Source: an uncultured Selenomonadales bacterium
GTDB taxonomy: Bacteria > Bacillota > Negativicutes > Selenomonadales > Selenomonadaceae
Assembly: GCA_937901445.1 (NCBI GenBank)
Contig: CALDHY010000018.1
Location: 1-64,000 of the forward strand
DNA length: 64,000 nt
Reading direction: 5' to 3'
Shown here: positions 41,645 through 49,848 of the stretch, in pieces
Numbering within the stretch: position 1 is the first letter of the stretch
Layout: each line of letters opens with the position of its first letter
Notes under the pieces: model-generated
What the model was told of the DNA's origin: nothing
Databases searched by the model: none
Seen by the model: only the letters and a program-made list of their open reading frames with translations
Program-made: the position numbers and the translations under genes

Positions 41645-41674
41645 ATTTTTTGCCTCCCGTAATTTTTAAAACAT

Positions 41675-41778
41675 TGCCCGTAAAATCGATTTTAAGGCGG
41701 GTTTTAATTTTTTTAATAACTTTGTACTTGAAAACGTCAAACGCCGCTTACAGACCCCTTCAGGCGCGTCTGCGGGCT
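41675..41778 (-). repeat. Short intergenic element R1, copy B
   Basis: On the minus strand it begins GCCCGCAGACGCGCCTGAAG and ends CCGCCTTAAAATCGATTTTA, the same two blocks as copy A at about the same spacing. It lies upstream of rseP and contains the palindrome TAAAATCGATTTTA. Confidence 0.6.
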
Positions 41779-41781
41779 TAT

Positions 41782-42393
41782 TTATTTTTGAGTCTTCTTT
41801 GAAATTGTACCTGCTGTCAACATAAATTGCAAGGCGTCCTCTGCCTTCATATTGACGAAAATAATTTCTTGCCGCCGCACAAATAAATTTGTTCCCGAAG
41901 TCATATTCAAGCTCCAAGGCACAAACACGCAAACATAATCGACGCCGAGCTTTTCACGTACTTGAGGCGGTACATTCGTCATTAAAAAACCCAACGCCCA
42001 ACTTTGATGGTACGGTACAAGTACAACGTGTTTGAATGCAGAATTGGAAGTCAACACCGCCTGCGAAAATTGCTTAACCGAGCTGTAAATAAATTTGACG
42101 ACGGGAATTTTATCAAGCAACAATTCTGCAAGTTCGATAATCTGTTTCGCCAAATTATTTCCCGTGACAAATCCTATAACCAAAACTGAAACGGCGATTG
42201 TTACCAAGCCGATACCGGGAAAACTTATTTGAAATTCTTGAGAAATAAATTTGCCGAGTTTGCCTTCAGTCAAATCCAAAATCCAAAATACAATAAAAAT
42301 CGTAATTGCGGGCGGCACAATTACTATCAGACCGTCCAAAAAACATTCGGAAATTCGCGTTGTCAATTTTTTTTCTTTGTCTTTCAGTTCCAA
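41782..42393 (-). CDS. DUF502 family membrane protein
   Basis: About 203 residues with two or three membrane segments (LIVIVPPAITIFIVFWILDL, about 25-44; about 60-82). The DUF502 signature GIGLVTIAVSVLVIGFVTGN is visible. Role unknown. TTG at 42393 is chosen because GGAGG lies seven bases upstream; the TTG two codons earlier has almost no spacing. It follows the PAP2-like gene by about 50 bases. Confidence 0.85.
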   Translation of the reverse strand: MELKDKEKKLTTRISECFLDGLIVIVPPAITIFIVFWILDLTEGKLGKFISQEFQISFPGIGLVTIAVSVLVIGFVTGNNLAKQIIELAELLLDKIPVVKFIYSSVKQFSQAVLTSNSAFKHVVLVPYHQSWALGFLMTNVPPQVREKLGVDYVCVFVPWSLNMTSGTNLFVRRQEIIFVNMKAEDALQFMLTAGTISKKTQK

Positions 42394-42444
42394 AATCAAT
42401 CCTCCCTTTCGTCAATCGCTTTTTAACTGCAGTTTGAAAGCCTC

Positions 42445-42846
42445 TTACAAAATTTTGGCGAAAATATAACCTAAAATCAATCCTACAATCAAGCCGCAAA
42501 AAATTTCAAGCCACGTATGCCCCATTCGCTCGCGCAGGACAGTTTCATTTTGCAATTTATTTAAAACTTCAGCATGTACGCCGATTTTCCGCCGCAAATT
42601 GTGCGCGTCCATTATAAAAAGCATCATTACACTCAAGCCCAGCGTAAAAGTTGAATTAAAAAAACTTTCGCTGAATCCGTAAAAAAAAACCGCTGAAGAA
42701 ATTATCGCCGTATGAGTACTCGGCAAGCCGCCGTAACCGATTAATTTTTTGCCGCCTTTAAGACTGCCGCTTTTCAAACTGTTTATTAAAAATTTCAAGG
42801 AGCCGGAAACTATCCACGCCACAAACGGCAGTAAAATATATTTCAT
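42445..42846 (-). CDS. Divergent PAP2 family protein
   Basis: A 133-residue membrane protein of the divergent PAP2/acid phosphatase family: GGKKLIGYGGLPSTHTAI (about 34-51), VMMLFIMDAHNLRRKIG (about 76-92) and RMGHTW (about 111) are the phosphatase-like motifs. Four hydrophobic segments. It may act on a lipid phosphate. Its ATG overlaps the era stop codon (ATGA). Substrate unknown. Confidence 0.88.
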   Translation of the reverse strand: MKYILLPFVAWIVSGSLKFLINSLKSGSLKGGKKLIGYGGLPSTHTAIISSAVFFYGFSESFFNSTFTLGLSVMMLFIMDAHNLRRKIGVHAEVLNKLQNETVLRERMGHTWLEIFCGLIVGLILGYIFAKIL

Positions 42847-43733
42847 CAATTATCGCCCAAGCCGAAACCTTGAATTGCGCCAAGTGAATTTCGCCAATCT
42901 TTTTTGACTTTAACCCACAAATCAAGAAAAACTTTCGTACCCAAAAGCATTTCAATTTCAGGGCGTGCATTCTTACCGACGCCTTTTAAAAGCCCGCCGT
43001 CCTTGCCAATTAAAATTCCTTTCTGCGAATCACGCTCAACGTAGATTGTGGCGCGAATGTAGGTTACATTATTTTTGCGTGCGGTAATTTCTTCAATGTC
43101 AACTGCGACGGCGTGCGGCACTTCGTCTTCAGTAACGTGCAAAATTTTTTCACGGATAATTTCAGAAATAATCAAGCGTTCCGGCTGGTCTGTAACCATA
43201 TCTGAAGGATAATATTTCGGACCTTCCGGCAAAAATTTTTTCGCCTCGTTTAAAAGTTCGTCAATGTTTGTACCGTCCGCCGCGCTGATTGGTACGGTTG
43301 CCGCAAAATTATAGCGTTCGGAATAGGCGGCGATTAACGGCAAAATTTTTTCACGTTCAAGTAAATCAATTTTGTTAATGACAAGAATAACCGGCTGTGA
43401 AGTTTCGTTAAGGCGTTCCAAAATATATTTTTCGCCGCCGCCAAATTTTTCTGTAGCGTCAATGACAAAAAAAATTGCGTCAACTTCCTTGAGTGTACCT
43501 TCCGCCGCCTTTAACATATATTCGCCGAGTTTAAATTTCGGCTTGTGAATACCGGGCGTATCAAGAAAAATAAATTGCGCGTCATTCTGCGTCAAAATGC
43601 ATTGAATACGGCTGCGCGTAGTTTGCGGCTTATCTGACATAATGGCTATTTTCTGCCCAATGATTTTATTAATCAGCGTCGATTTTCCAACATTCGGACG
43701 CCCTATAACTGCAATAAATCCAGATTTATACAA
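42846..43733 (-). CDS. era: GTPase Era
   Basis: A 295-residue ribosome-maturation GTPase. G domain motifs are GRPNVGKSTL (about 11), DTPGIHKPK and NKID, and the C-terminal KH domain has the GILIGKDGGLLKGVGKNARPEIE signature (about 242-262), which binds the 3' end of 16S rRNA. Starts at TTG 43733 after GGGAGGG. It follows ybeY closely. Confidence 0.96.
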   Translation of the reverse strand: MYKSGFIAVIGRPNVGKSTLINKIIGQKIAIMSDKPQTTRSRIQCILTQNDAQFIFLDTPGIHKPKFKLGEYMLKAAEGTLKEVDAIFFVIDATEKFGGGEKYILERLNETSQPVILVINKIDLLEREKILPLIAAYSERYNFAATVPISAADGTNIDELLNEAKKFLPEGPKYYPSDMVTDQPERLIISEIIREKILHVTEDEVPHAVAVDIEEITARKNNVTYIRATIYVERDSQKGILIGKDGGLLKGVGKNARPEIEMLLGTKVFLDLWVKVKKDWRNSLGAIQGFGLGDN

Positions 43734-43736
43734 AAT

Positions 43737-44198
43737 TCAATCCCTCCCAATTCCAAGTTGTTCCATTATAAATTTTTGTTCGTTTTCCATTTCGATTCTT
43801 TCGGCTTCTTCGATATGGTCATAACCGAGCAAATGTAAAAGCCCGTGTACTTCCAAAAAAATTACCTCGCGCAGGTATGAGTGTCCAAATTCTTCAGCTT
43901 GAATTTTGGCGCGTTCAAGCGAAATTATTATATCGCCCAAAATTTCAACTTCGGCGTTTAAAATTTCCGGCTCTTCACTTTCACGAAATGCAAAACTCAA
44001 AACGTCGGTAGGTCTGTCAATGTTACGGTACTTTTTATTCAGTGCGTGTATATTTTTATCGTCAGTCAAAGTTACGCTAAGTTCGGCGTTTTCGCAGTCG
44101 TAAAGCTTGCCTACAACGTCAGCCGCGCGCAAAATTTCTGATAAAATTTTTTCTTCGACTGTCAAATTTTCCGGTTCAAAATTTATTATCGTGTTCAT
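43737..44198 (-). CDS. ybeY: Endoribonuclease YbeY
   Basis: A 153-residue metal-dependent RNase that matures 16S rRNA and checks ribosome quality. The zinc site HGLLHLLGYDH is at about 118-128. The start (MNTIINF) is preceded by a heptad tract and lies 22 bases after phoH. ybeY-era-phoH neighbours are typical. Confidence 0.95.
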   Translation of the reverse strand: MNTIINFEPENLTVEEKILSEILRAADVVGKLYDCENAELSVTLTDDKNIHALNKKYRNIDRPTDVLSFAFRESEEPEILNAEVEILGDIIISLERAKIQAEEFGHSYLREVIFLEVHGLLHLLGYDHIEEAERIEMENEQKFIMEQLGIGRD

Positions 44199-44201
44199 AA
44201 A

Positions 44202-44236
44202 AACCTTAGCCCCTAATCCTTAATCCTTAGCCCTTA
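44202..44236 (-). repeat. Heptad tandem repeat between phoH and ybeY
   Basis: Five 7-base units (TAAGGRN/TAGGGGC type on minus) encode the last residues of PhoH (LRAKD), include its stop and run up to four bases before the ybeY start, where a ribosome-binding site would be. Confidence 0.8.
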
Positions 44237-45173
44237 AATCATAAGCCTCAATAATTTTTGAAACAACATCATGACGCACAACGTCAGCAGAATTTAATTC
44301 ACAAATTCCAATTCCCTCAACGCCGTGTAAAATTTCAACCGCTTCAGCTAATCCTGAATTTACGCCGCGCGGCAAGTCAACTTGGCTTAAATCGCCCGTA
44401 ACCGCCATTCTTGAATTAAAACCTAAGCGCGTCAAAAACATTTTCATTTGGCGGGAAGTTGTATTTTGCGCCTCGTCCAAAATTATAAAAGCATCGCTCA
44501 AAGTTCGTCCGCGCATATAGGCAAGCGGCGCAATTTCGATTATTCCTTTTGTAAAAAATTTTTGGTACATATCAACGCCCCAAATATCTTGCAGGGCGTC
44601 ATACAGCGGGCGCAGGTACGGGTCAACTTTTTCTTGCATATCGCCGGGCAAAAATCCCAACTTTTCGCCGGCTTCAACCGCAGGGCGCGTCAAGATAATT
44701 TTTTTTACTTCACGAACGCGCAAATAGTACGCCGCCATTGCAACCGCCAAAAAAGTTTTGCCAGTACCGGCGGGACCAATTCCAAAAGTTATCACGTGGT
44801 TTTTCATTGTGTCAATATAATTTTGTTGCCCTGTACTTTTGGCGTGAATGTGCGTGCCTCGCGCAGTTACAATTATTGTTTCGCCGAAAAGTTTTTGTAA
44901 ATCATCTGCGCGATTATTTTTTACAAGTTTGACGGCGGCGGCAACGTCATTCATTGCTATAATATTTCCGGCGCGGTGGAGTTTTTTAATTTCGTCGATA
45001 ACCTGCGCGGCGTGTTCAACTTCCAAATCTTCGCCGAAAAGTTCAATGAAATTTCCCCTGCTTACAATTCTGCAGTTAAATTTTTCGTCCAGTAACTGTA
45101 AAAATTCATCACGTTCGCCCAAAATGGCGCGTGTTTCTTCAAAATTTCGCAGTTCAATTTTTTTTGTTGTCAA
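44220..45173 (-). CDS. PhoH family ATPase (PhoH-like)
   Basis: A 317-residue P-loop protein. A KH-like N-terminal region is followed by Walker A GPAGTGKTFLAVAMA (about 133-147), ILDEAQNTT (Walker B, about 230) and the conserved RPAVEAGEKLGFLPGDMQEK. It is linked to RNA metabolism and co-occurs with ybeY. TTG at 45173 is the start with GGAAGG 11 bases upstream. The last residues are encoded by a heptad repeat. Confidence 0.92.
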   Translation of the reverse strand: MTTKKIELRNFEETRAILGERDEFLQLLDEKFNCRIVSRGNFIELFGEDLEVEHAAQVIDEIKKLHRAGNIIAMNDVAAAVKLVKNNRADDLQKLFGETIIVTARGTHIHAKSTGQQNYIDTMKNHVITFGIGPAGTGKTFLAVAMAAYYLRVREVKKIILTRPAVEAGEKLGFLPGDMQEKVDPYLRPLYDALQDIWGVDMYQKFFTKGIIEIAPLAYMRGRTLSDAFIILDEAQNTTSRQMKMFLTRLGFNSRMAVTGDLSQVDLPRGVNSGLAEAVEILHGVEGIGICELNSADVVRHDVVSKIIEAYDLRAKD

Positions 45174-45320
45174 TTTGATAATCGCCTTCCTTCATTAAAA
45201 TTTAAAATATTTTACACCATTTCAAACAAAATAAATAGCGGCAATTTAAGATTTTTGAAAACGGCAGGATTTATTTCAAGTTTCACGAAAATTTTTATAA
45301 AAGTTTTTGGAGGGATTTTC

Positions 45321-46118
45321 ATGATAAAACTTGTAGCTGTCGATGTTGACGGGACTTTTATGCGTGACAATTACACCTACGACGCTGAACGCTTCAAAAA
45401 AATTTTGGCGCGTATGACTGCCGCCGGTTGTAATTTTGTTGTGGCGAGCGGTAACCAATATTATCAGCTGTACAACATTTTCAGCGGTTACGGCGAAAAT
45501 ATTTCCTACGTTGCCGAAAATGGCGCGTATGTGAAAGATCACGGTGAATTAATTTTTGTTGGCGATATTCCGAAAGACACGGTTAAATTTGTAACTGAAC
45601 TTTGCGAGCAAAATCCCGAAATTTTAAATATGATGTGCGGAGCGAAAAGCGCGTACTATAAGCGCGGCACTGTCAACCAAGAATTTTTTGACCATATGAA
45701 ACTTTATTACCCGCGCCTTGAATGGGTTGACGATTTTAACGCGGTTGACGACCAAATTTTAAAATTTGCGCCGATTGTCCCTGAAGAAAAAACTTACTTT
45801 TACTACGAATTTTTCAAGGAAAGACTTTTGGGGAAATTGACACCGACAACCAGCGGGCACGGCTCCATTGATTTAATTTTGACGGGCTGTCATAAGGCGT
45901 CAGGCTTGAAAAGATTGGTTGAACGTTGGAAAATTTCACCGGCGGAATGTGCGGCGTTCGGCGACAGCGGCAACGATATTGAAATGTTAAAATATTGCGG
46001 CGAAAGTTACGCAATGGGCAACGCGGCGCAAAATGTCAAAGACGTTGCAAAATACGTTTGCCCTTCCAACAATGAAGACGGCGTACTGGTTGCACTTGAT
46101 AAAATTTTTCCGCAATAA
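45321..46118 (+). CDS. Cof-type HAD hydrolase
   Basis: About 265 residues: VDVDGTFMR (nucleophile), ASGNQYYQLY (motif II), cap domain, and FGDSGNDIEMLKYCGESYAMGNA (motif IV) near residue 215. It is the third Cof-type HAD in this window. ATG at 45321 follows GGAGGGATTTTC. It converges with the STAND gene. Substrate unknown. Confidence 0.9.
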   Translation: MIKLVAVDVDGTFMRDNYTYDAERFKKILARMTAAGCNFVVASGNQYYQLYNIFSGYGENISYVAENGAYVKDHGELIFVGDIPKDTVKFVTELCEQNPEILNMMCGAKSAYYKRGTVNQEFFDHMKLYYPRLEWVDDFNAVDDQILKFAPIVPEEKTYFYYEFFKERLLGKLTPTTSGHGSIDLILTGCHKASGLKRLVERWKISPAECAAFGDSGNDIEMLKYCGESYAMGNAAQNVKDVAKYVCPSNNEDGVLVALDKIFPQ

Positions 46119-46140
46119 AAAAAGCCGCTCGAACGCGGCA
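46117..46140 (-). terminator. Terminator after the STAND NTPase gene
   Basis: GCCGC/GCGGC with a six-base loop; on the minus strand it is followed by seven T residues. It may also weakly stop the converging HAD transcript. Confidence 0.7.
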
Positions 46141-46151
46141 AGAATTTTTGT

Positions 46152-49100
46152 TTAATTTAAATCTTCGTCTTCAGTATTGTAACTGCCGTCTTCAAGGGCG
46201 GTAATTTTTTTCTGCCAAATTTCGACTTCAGCCGGATTAATTTTTTCCAACACCGAAATTATATTTTCAAAGGCTTCCTGTAAATTTTCGTCAAAGAAAT
46301 CATCGCCGGATTTTTTCTTTTTGAGGTTGTAAATTTTGGCAACTTCCTTTCGCAATTCCAGCGCGTCAGAAAAATTTTCAGCCATTTCAAAAGTTGCGGC
46401 TTTATCTGCTATTGCGTCAATGGTATTTATTTTTTCCGGTCCCCACGTTTTTTTGTAAGTGTCAATAACGTGTTGCCGCCATTTCAGCGCGTTGTCAAAA
46501 TCTTGTTTCAGCTCGTAAAGTTCCGCCAAATGGTTATAGGCGTCAATAAAATGTAAAACATTATCGCCGTGAAATTTTTTGTAGTTGTCGATAATTTCAA
46601 AAACTGCGCCAACGGCTTCATCGTAGCATTGCAAATCTTTTAATTTTACAGTCAAATTTTTCAGTGCCACGATATGCCCGAAATTTTCGTCGCCGCGGTT
46701 ATCCTTGAAAATATTGACAATCTCCCTGCAACAATTCAGCGATTCTTCAAAATTTTCATTGGCAAAAAGTAAATCGCCCTGCGCGTAAAGTACGGAAATT
46801 GTCTCGTCCGAATAATCGCCGAAATTTTCTTTGCTGAAGTTTAATATTTCGGCGTTGACATTCTGCGCGGCGTCAAAGTCTTGTGAATCAATGTAACTGT
46901 AGGTTAATCTGTTGCTGAAGTCGATAACGGCGGCGGCAATTTCCATTTCCAATTTTTTATCAAACAAATCTTTCAGCGTGTCAATAATTTCTGTCAAAGT
47001 TTCAATTTCGTCGGCGTATTCAGGATTGTGCGCGGCAAATTTTACCAATTCTTTTGCAACGTCTAAAAATTCTTCAAAAGTTTCACTGTCAAAAATTTTT
47101 TCCAGTTTTTCTTGCAATTCGTCAAAATTATTGTGCAGTTCTTCCAATTCGTCGCCTTCTTCAAATTCTTCTTCGTCATCGTCAAAATTAAAATTGTATT
47201 CTTTGTCTTGAATGTTGCCGGCGGCTTTTTTCTGCTGTAAAATTTCGTCCCACTTTGCAACGTCTTCATTTGCTTCAATCTTTGACAGCCAATGAATCAA
47301 AGTTTGTATCACGTCAACAACTTCACGAGAATTTTCGCCGCGTCGCGCAGATTCTTCAGAAATTTTTTGTTGGTAAATTGCAACAATTTCATCGCGCTTT
47401 TTGCCCCATTCGTCGAAATTATTTATATCCCAAAAAGTTTCAGCCATTTCAGAAAGCGGCTCCATTAAATCTTCGCTGTATTCGCCGGATTCCGCGCGGA
47501 TAAGTTCCAAAACTTTTTCGTAGTGTTCAATTTCTTTGGGATAATTTTTGGCGTGGTGGTAAATGTAGGCAATTTGTTTTTCAGCCTCAATTTCGGCGGC
47601 GGTATCGCCTTTGACAATTTCCAAAATTTCCTGCCGAATTTCCAACGCCTTATCAAATTTTGTGAAGTCGTCCCATTCGTCAGCCAATTCGCCCATTGCC
47701 AATAAAGTTTCTTCACTTTCCGCGCCGTATTCATTTTTGTAAACGTCAATCATTTGCCGGCGAACTTCGATAGCGTCGTAGCGCAGATTGTTTTCAGTCA
47801 AAACATCGTACAAATTTTCAAGCTCGGCGATAGTTTTTTCAAAGTCATTAAAATATTTTTCTGTAGCGGTTACAATTTGGCGTTGAGTTTCAATTTGCTT
47901 TTTGTTGAGACCTTGCCCTTTGTAAGCCGCCGCCAAAATTTTCAGCGATAAAATTACATTTTCGCCGCTTGTATCCAACTCGACAAATTTTTTGTAAGCT
48001 GATTCTGCGTAGTCAGCCGCCGTCGAAAATCTTTTTTGTACGTTGTTCAAATGGGCAAGCATCAATTCAAAATAAGCGTAAACAAAATTTTTTTCATTGG
48101 ACTTCAACAGCGTTTTAATTTTGGCAAAAAAAGCCCGCGTGATATTTTCAGATTCTGCGCGAAAATCCGGCTCAACAACAAAATCACTTTTAAAACCCGT
48201 GCGCGGCTCAAAAAACTTTTCGTACCAAGATTTTAATTCGTCGACGTCGTCAACAAGCCTAATTATTGTATCGCTCCAAAGTCTGTAACAGTAGCCGCAA
48301 AAAATATAATCGTCAGCCGAATTTCTTATCAGTTCGGCAAAAAATTTGTTGGAGTTTTTCAAGGAATTTGCAATTACAAAGGGATTTTCTTTCTTGTACT
48401 TTGACAGCAAAATTTCCTGTACCGCGTTATCAACATAAAAAAAATTTTTTGAAATTTCGTCGTCGTCAGCCGCCCGCACGAATGAATAATTTTTCAAAAT
48501 GTTGTACGCAGTTTCATTGAAAACCGGAATGACATTGTAAGCCATATCGTCAGACCAAATTTTCAGCGCGCAAAAATATTTTATCGTTTCACGAATTCCG
48601 GTATCGTCCATGCACTCAATCAGATTGAAAACAATTTTATTTCGGCGTTCAATAAAATCTTCATTTTCGGAGCCGAATTCTGAAATATCCGGCTCGTTGC
48701 GCTTGTCTTTCTTTTTCAAAAGTTTGTAATGCTCGGCGCAAAGTTCAAGGTACAGTGGATAACCGCGCGTCAATTTTGTAAGCTGATAACAAAGCGCGGG
48801 ATTTTTTTCAATACCGCGACTTTGCAAAAATTTTAATGAAACAACATCATCAAAGGGCTTTAATTCGTGTTGAACGGCTTTACCGCGCAGATAACGCAAT
48901 TTATTTCTGCCGCTAAGAATCCAGATAACATTTGGAATTTCAAAATTTAAAATTTCTTTCAGCCACCAATCCGGCTCGGGGTGTTCCTTAGTTTTTTTGC
49001 CTTTGCTCAACAAAATTTCGTAGCTGTCAAGGAAAATTGCAACCTTGCGATTATTTTTTTGCATACAGTGTGAAAAATCCTGCGCGAAAAGGTTTACAAG

Positions 49101-49715
49101 TTTATCTTCAAAATCATTTTCGTTGGTTGTATTTTCATCAAGGTTTTTAAGTTCGTCAATGGTTTTTTCGACGTGCTTTTTGTAGTCTGAATCTGCGCCG
49201 ATATTTCCAACACAGTAATTGTAAACTTTAACGATTAAATCACTGATAAGCGGCAAAGCTTTAAACGCCGCGTCAACACCGACAACCACGCCTGCCACGC
49301 CGCCCGTTGCAACAGTTGAGGCAACCGCCGCCGCTAATCCTATATTGTCAGTCAAAAAGGGGTATTCTTCCAAAAAATTTTTCTGTTTCGGCGGGTAAAC
49401 ATTTTCGCCAATGTTGACTTCATAAAGATAACAGCCCATTTCAAACAGCGGGAACTCAAAGCCGATTTTTGAAAAGCGGCGCGCCAATTTTTTTAATACA
49501 ACGCGCATATCATTTACAGAGTCGAAATCGTGATAAACAGAATCAATCAAACTGCCCTGCAATGAATCCATTAAATTTTTCAACAGCGCGGTTTTTCCCA
49601 TTCCCGCCACGCCGTAATAATTGATAACTTTACTGCCGCTCGCCGATAAATTTTGACATTGAGTTTTAAAATCCTCGCGCAGTTCATCACGATCTATAAA
49701 AATTCCTGCGTCCAA
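46152..49715 (-). CDS. STAND NTPase with TPR-like repeats (NLR-like)
   Basis: 1187 residues. An N-terminal NTPase domain has Walker A YYGVAGMGKTALL (33-45), Walker B VAIFLDSYE (225-233) and a sensor WILSGRNKL (265-273). A glycine- and alanine-rich hydrophobic stretch (about 126-150) sits inside this domain and may insert into membranes. Residues about 450-1160 are helical repeats of TPR type (recurring A-x-E-x-x-Y and K-x-Y pairs), with an acidic linker near 860. The architecture is that of signal-transducing STAND ATPases, including bacterial NLR-like antiphage proteins, but no effector domain is recognised. TTG at 49715 follows GAAGGGGGAA. A promoter with a G9 spacer lies upstream. Confidence 0.75.
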   Translation of the reverse strand: MDAGIFIDRDELREDFKTQCQNLSASGSKVINYYGVAGMGKTALLKNLMDSLQGSLIDSVYHDFDSVNDMRVVLKKLARRFSKIGFEFPLFEMGCYLYEVNIGENVYPPKQKNFLEEYPFLTDNIGLAAAVASTVATGGVAGVVVGVDAAFKALPLISDLIVKVYNYCVGNIGADSDYKKHVEKTIDELKNLDENTTNENDFEDKLVNLFAQDFSHCMQKNNRKVAIFLDSYEILLSKGKKTKEHPEPDWWLKEILNFEIPNVIWILSGRNKLRYLRGKAVQHELKPFDDVVSLKFLQSRGIEKNPALCYQLTKLTRGYPLYLELCAEHYKLLKKKDKRNEPDISEFGSENEDFIERRNKIVFNLIECMDDTGIRETIKYFCALKIWSDDMAYNVIPVFNETAYNILKNYSFVRAADDDEISKNFFYVDNAVQEILLSKYKKENPFVIANSLKNSNKFFAELIRNSADDYIFCGYCYRLWSDTIIRLVDDVDELKSWYEKFFEPRTGFKSDFVVEPDFRAESENITRAFFAKIKTLLKSNEKNFVYAYFELMLAHLNNVQKRFSTAADYAESAYKKFVELDTSGENVILSLKILAAAYKGQGLNKKQIETQRQIVTATEKYFNDFEKTIAELENLYDVLTENNLRYDAIEVRRQMIDVYKNEYGAESEETLLAMGELADEWDDFTKFDKALEIRQEILEIVKGDTAAEIEAEKQIAYIYHHAKNYPKEIEHYEKVLELIRAESGEYSEDLMEPLSEMAETFWDINNFDEWGKKRDEIVAIYQQKISEESARRGENSREVVDVIQTLIHWLSKIEANEDVAKWDEILQQKKAAGNIQDKEYNFNFDDDEEEFEEGDELEELHNNFDELQEKLEKIFDSETFEEFLDVAKELVKFAAHNPEYADEIETLTEIIDTLKDLFDKKLEMEIAAAVIDFSNRLTYSYIDSQDFDAAQNVNAEILNFSKENFGDYSDETISVLYAQGDLLFANENFEESLNCCREIVNIFKDNRGDENFGHIVALKNLTVKLKDLQCYDEAVGAVFEIIDNYKKFHGDNVLHFIDAYNHLAELYELKQDFDNALKWRQHVIDTYKKTWGPEKINTIDAIADKAATFEMAENFSDALELRKEVAKIYNLKKKKSGDDFFDENLQEAFENIISVLEKINPAEVEIWQKKITALEDGSYNTEDEDLN

Positions 49716-49760
49716 AAAAATTCCCCCTTCAAAAAAATTTTTCCATAAATATTAAAACTA

Positions 49761-49791
49761 ATTATACCCCCCCCCGACTTGCCTTTGTCAA
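49761..49791 (-). promoter_or_regulatory. STAND gene promoter with nine-G tract in the spacer
   Basis: On the minus strand TTGACA and TATAAT are perfect, separated by 19 bases, of which the last nine are G (49767-49775). The -10 is about 46 bases before the start codon. A loss of two G would restore the 17-base optimum, the geometry of phase-variable promoters. Confidence 0.8.
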
Positions 49792-49804
49792 GGATTTTAT
49801 GAAA

Positions 49805-49833
49805 TAAAAAAAGCCGTCCAATTCAACGGCTTA
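49805..49833 (-). terminator. Terminator after the serpin gene
   Basis: On the minus strand AAGCCGT/ACGGCTT (7 bp, eight-base loop) is followed by a run of T residues, just after the serpin stop. Confidence 0.8.
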
Positions 49834-49848
49834 AATTTTACCCAAAAA

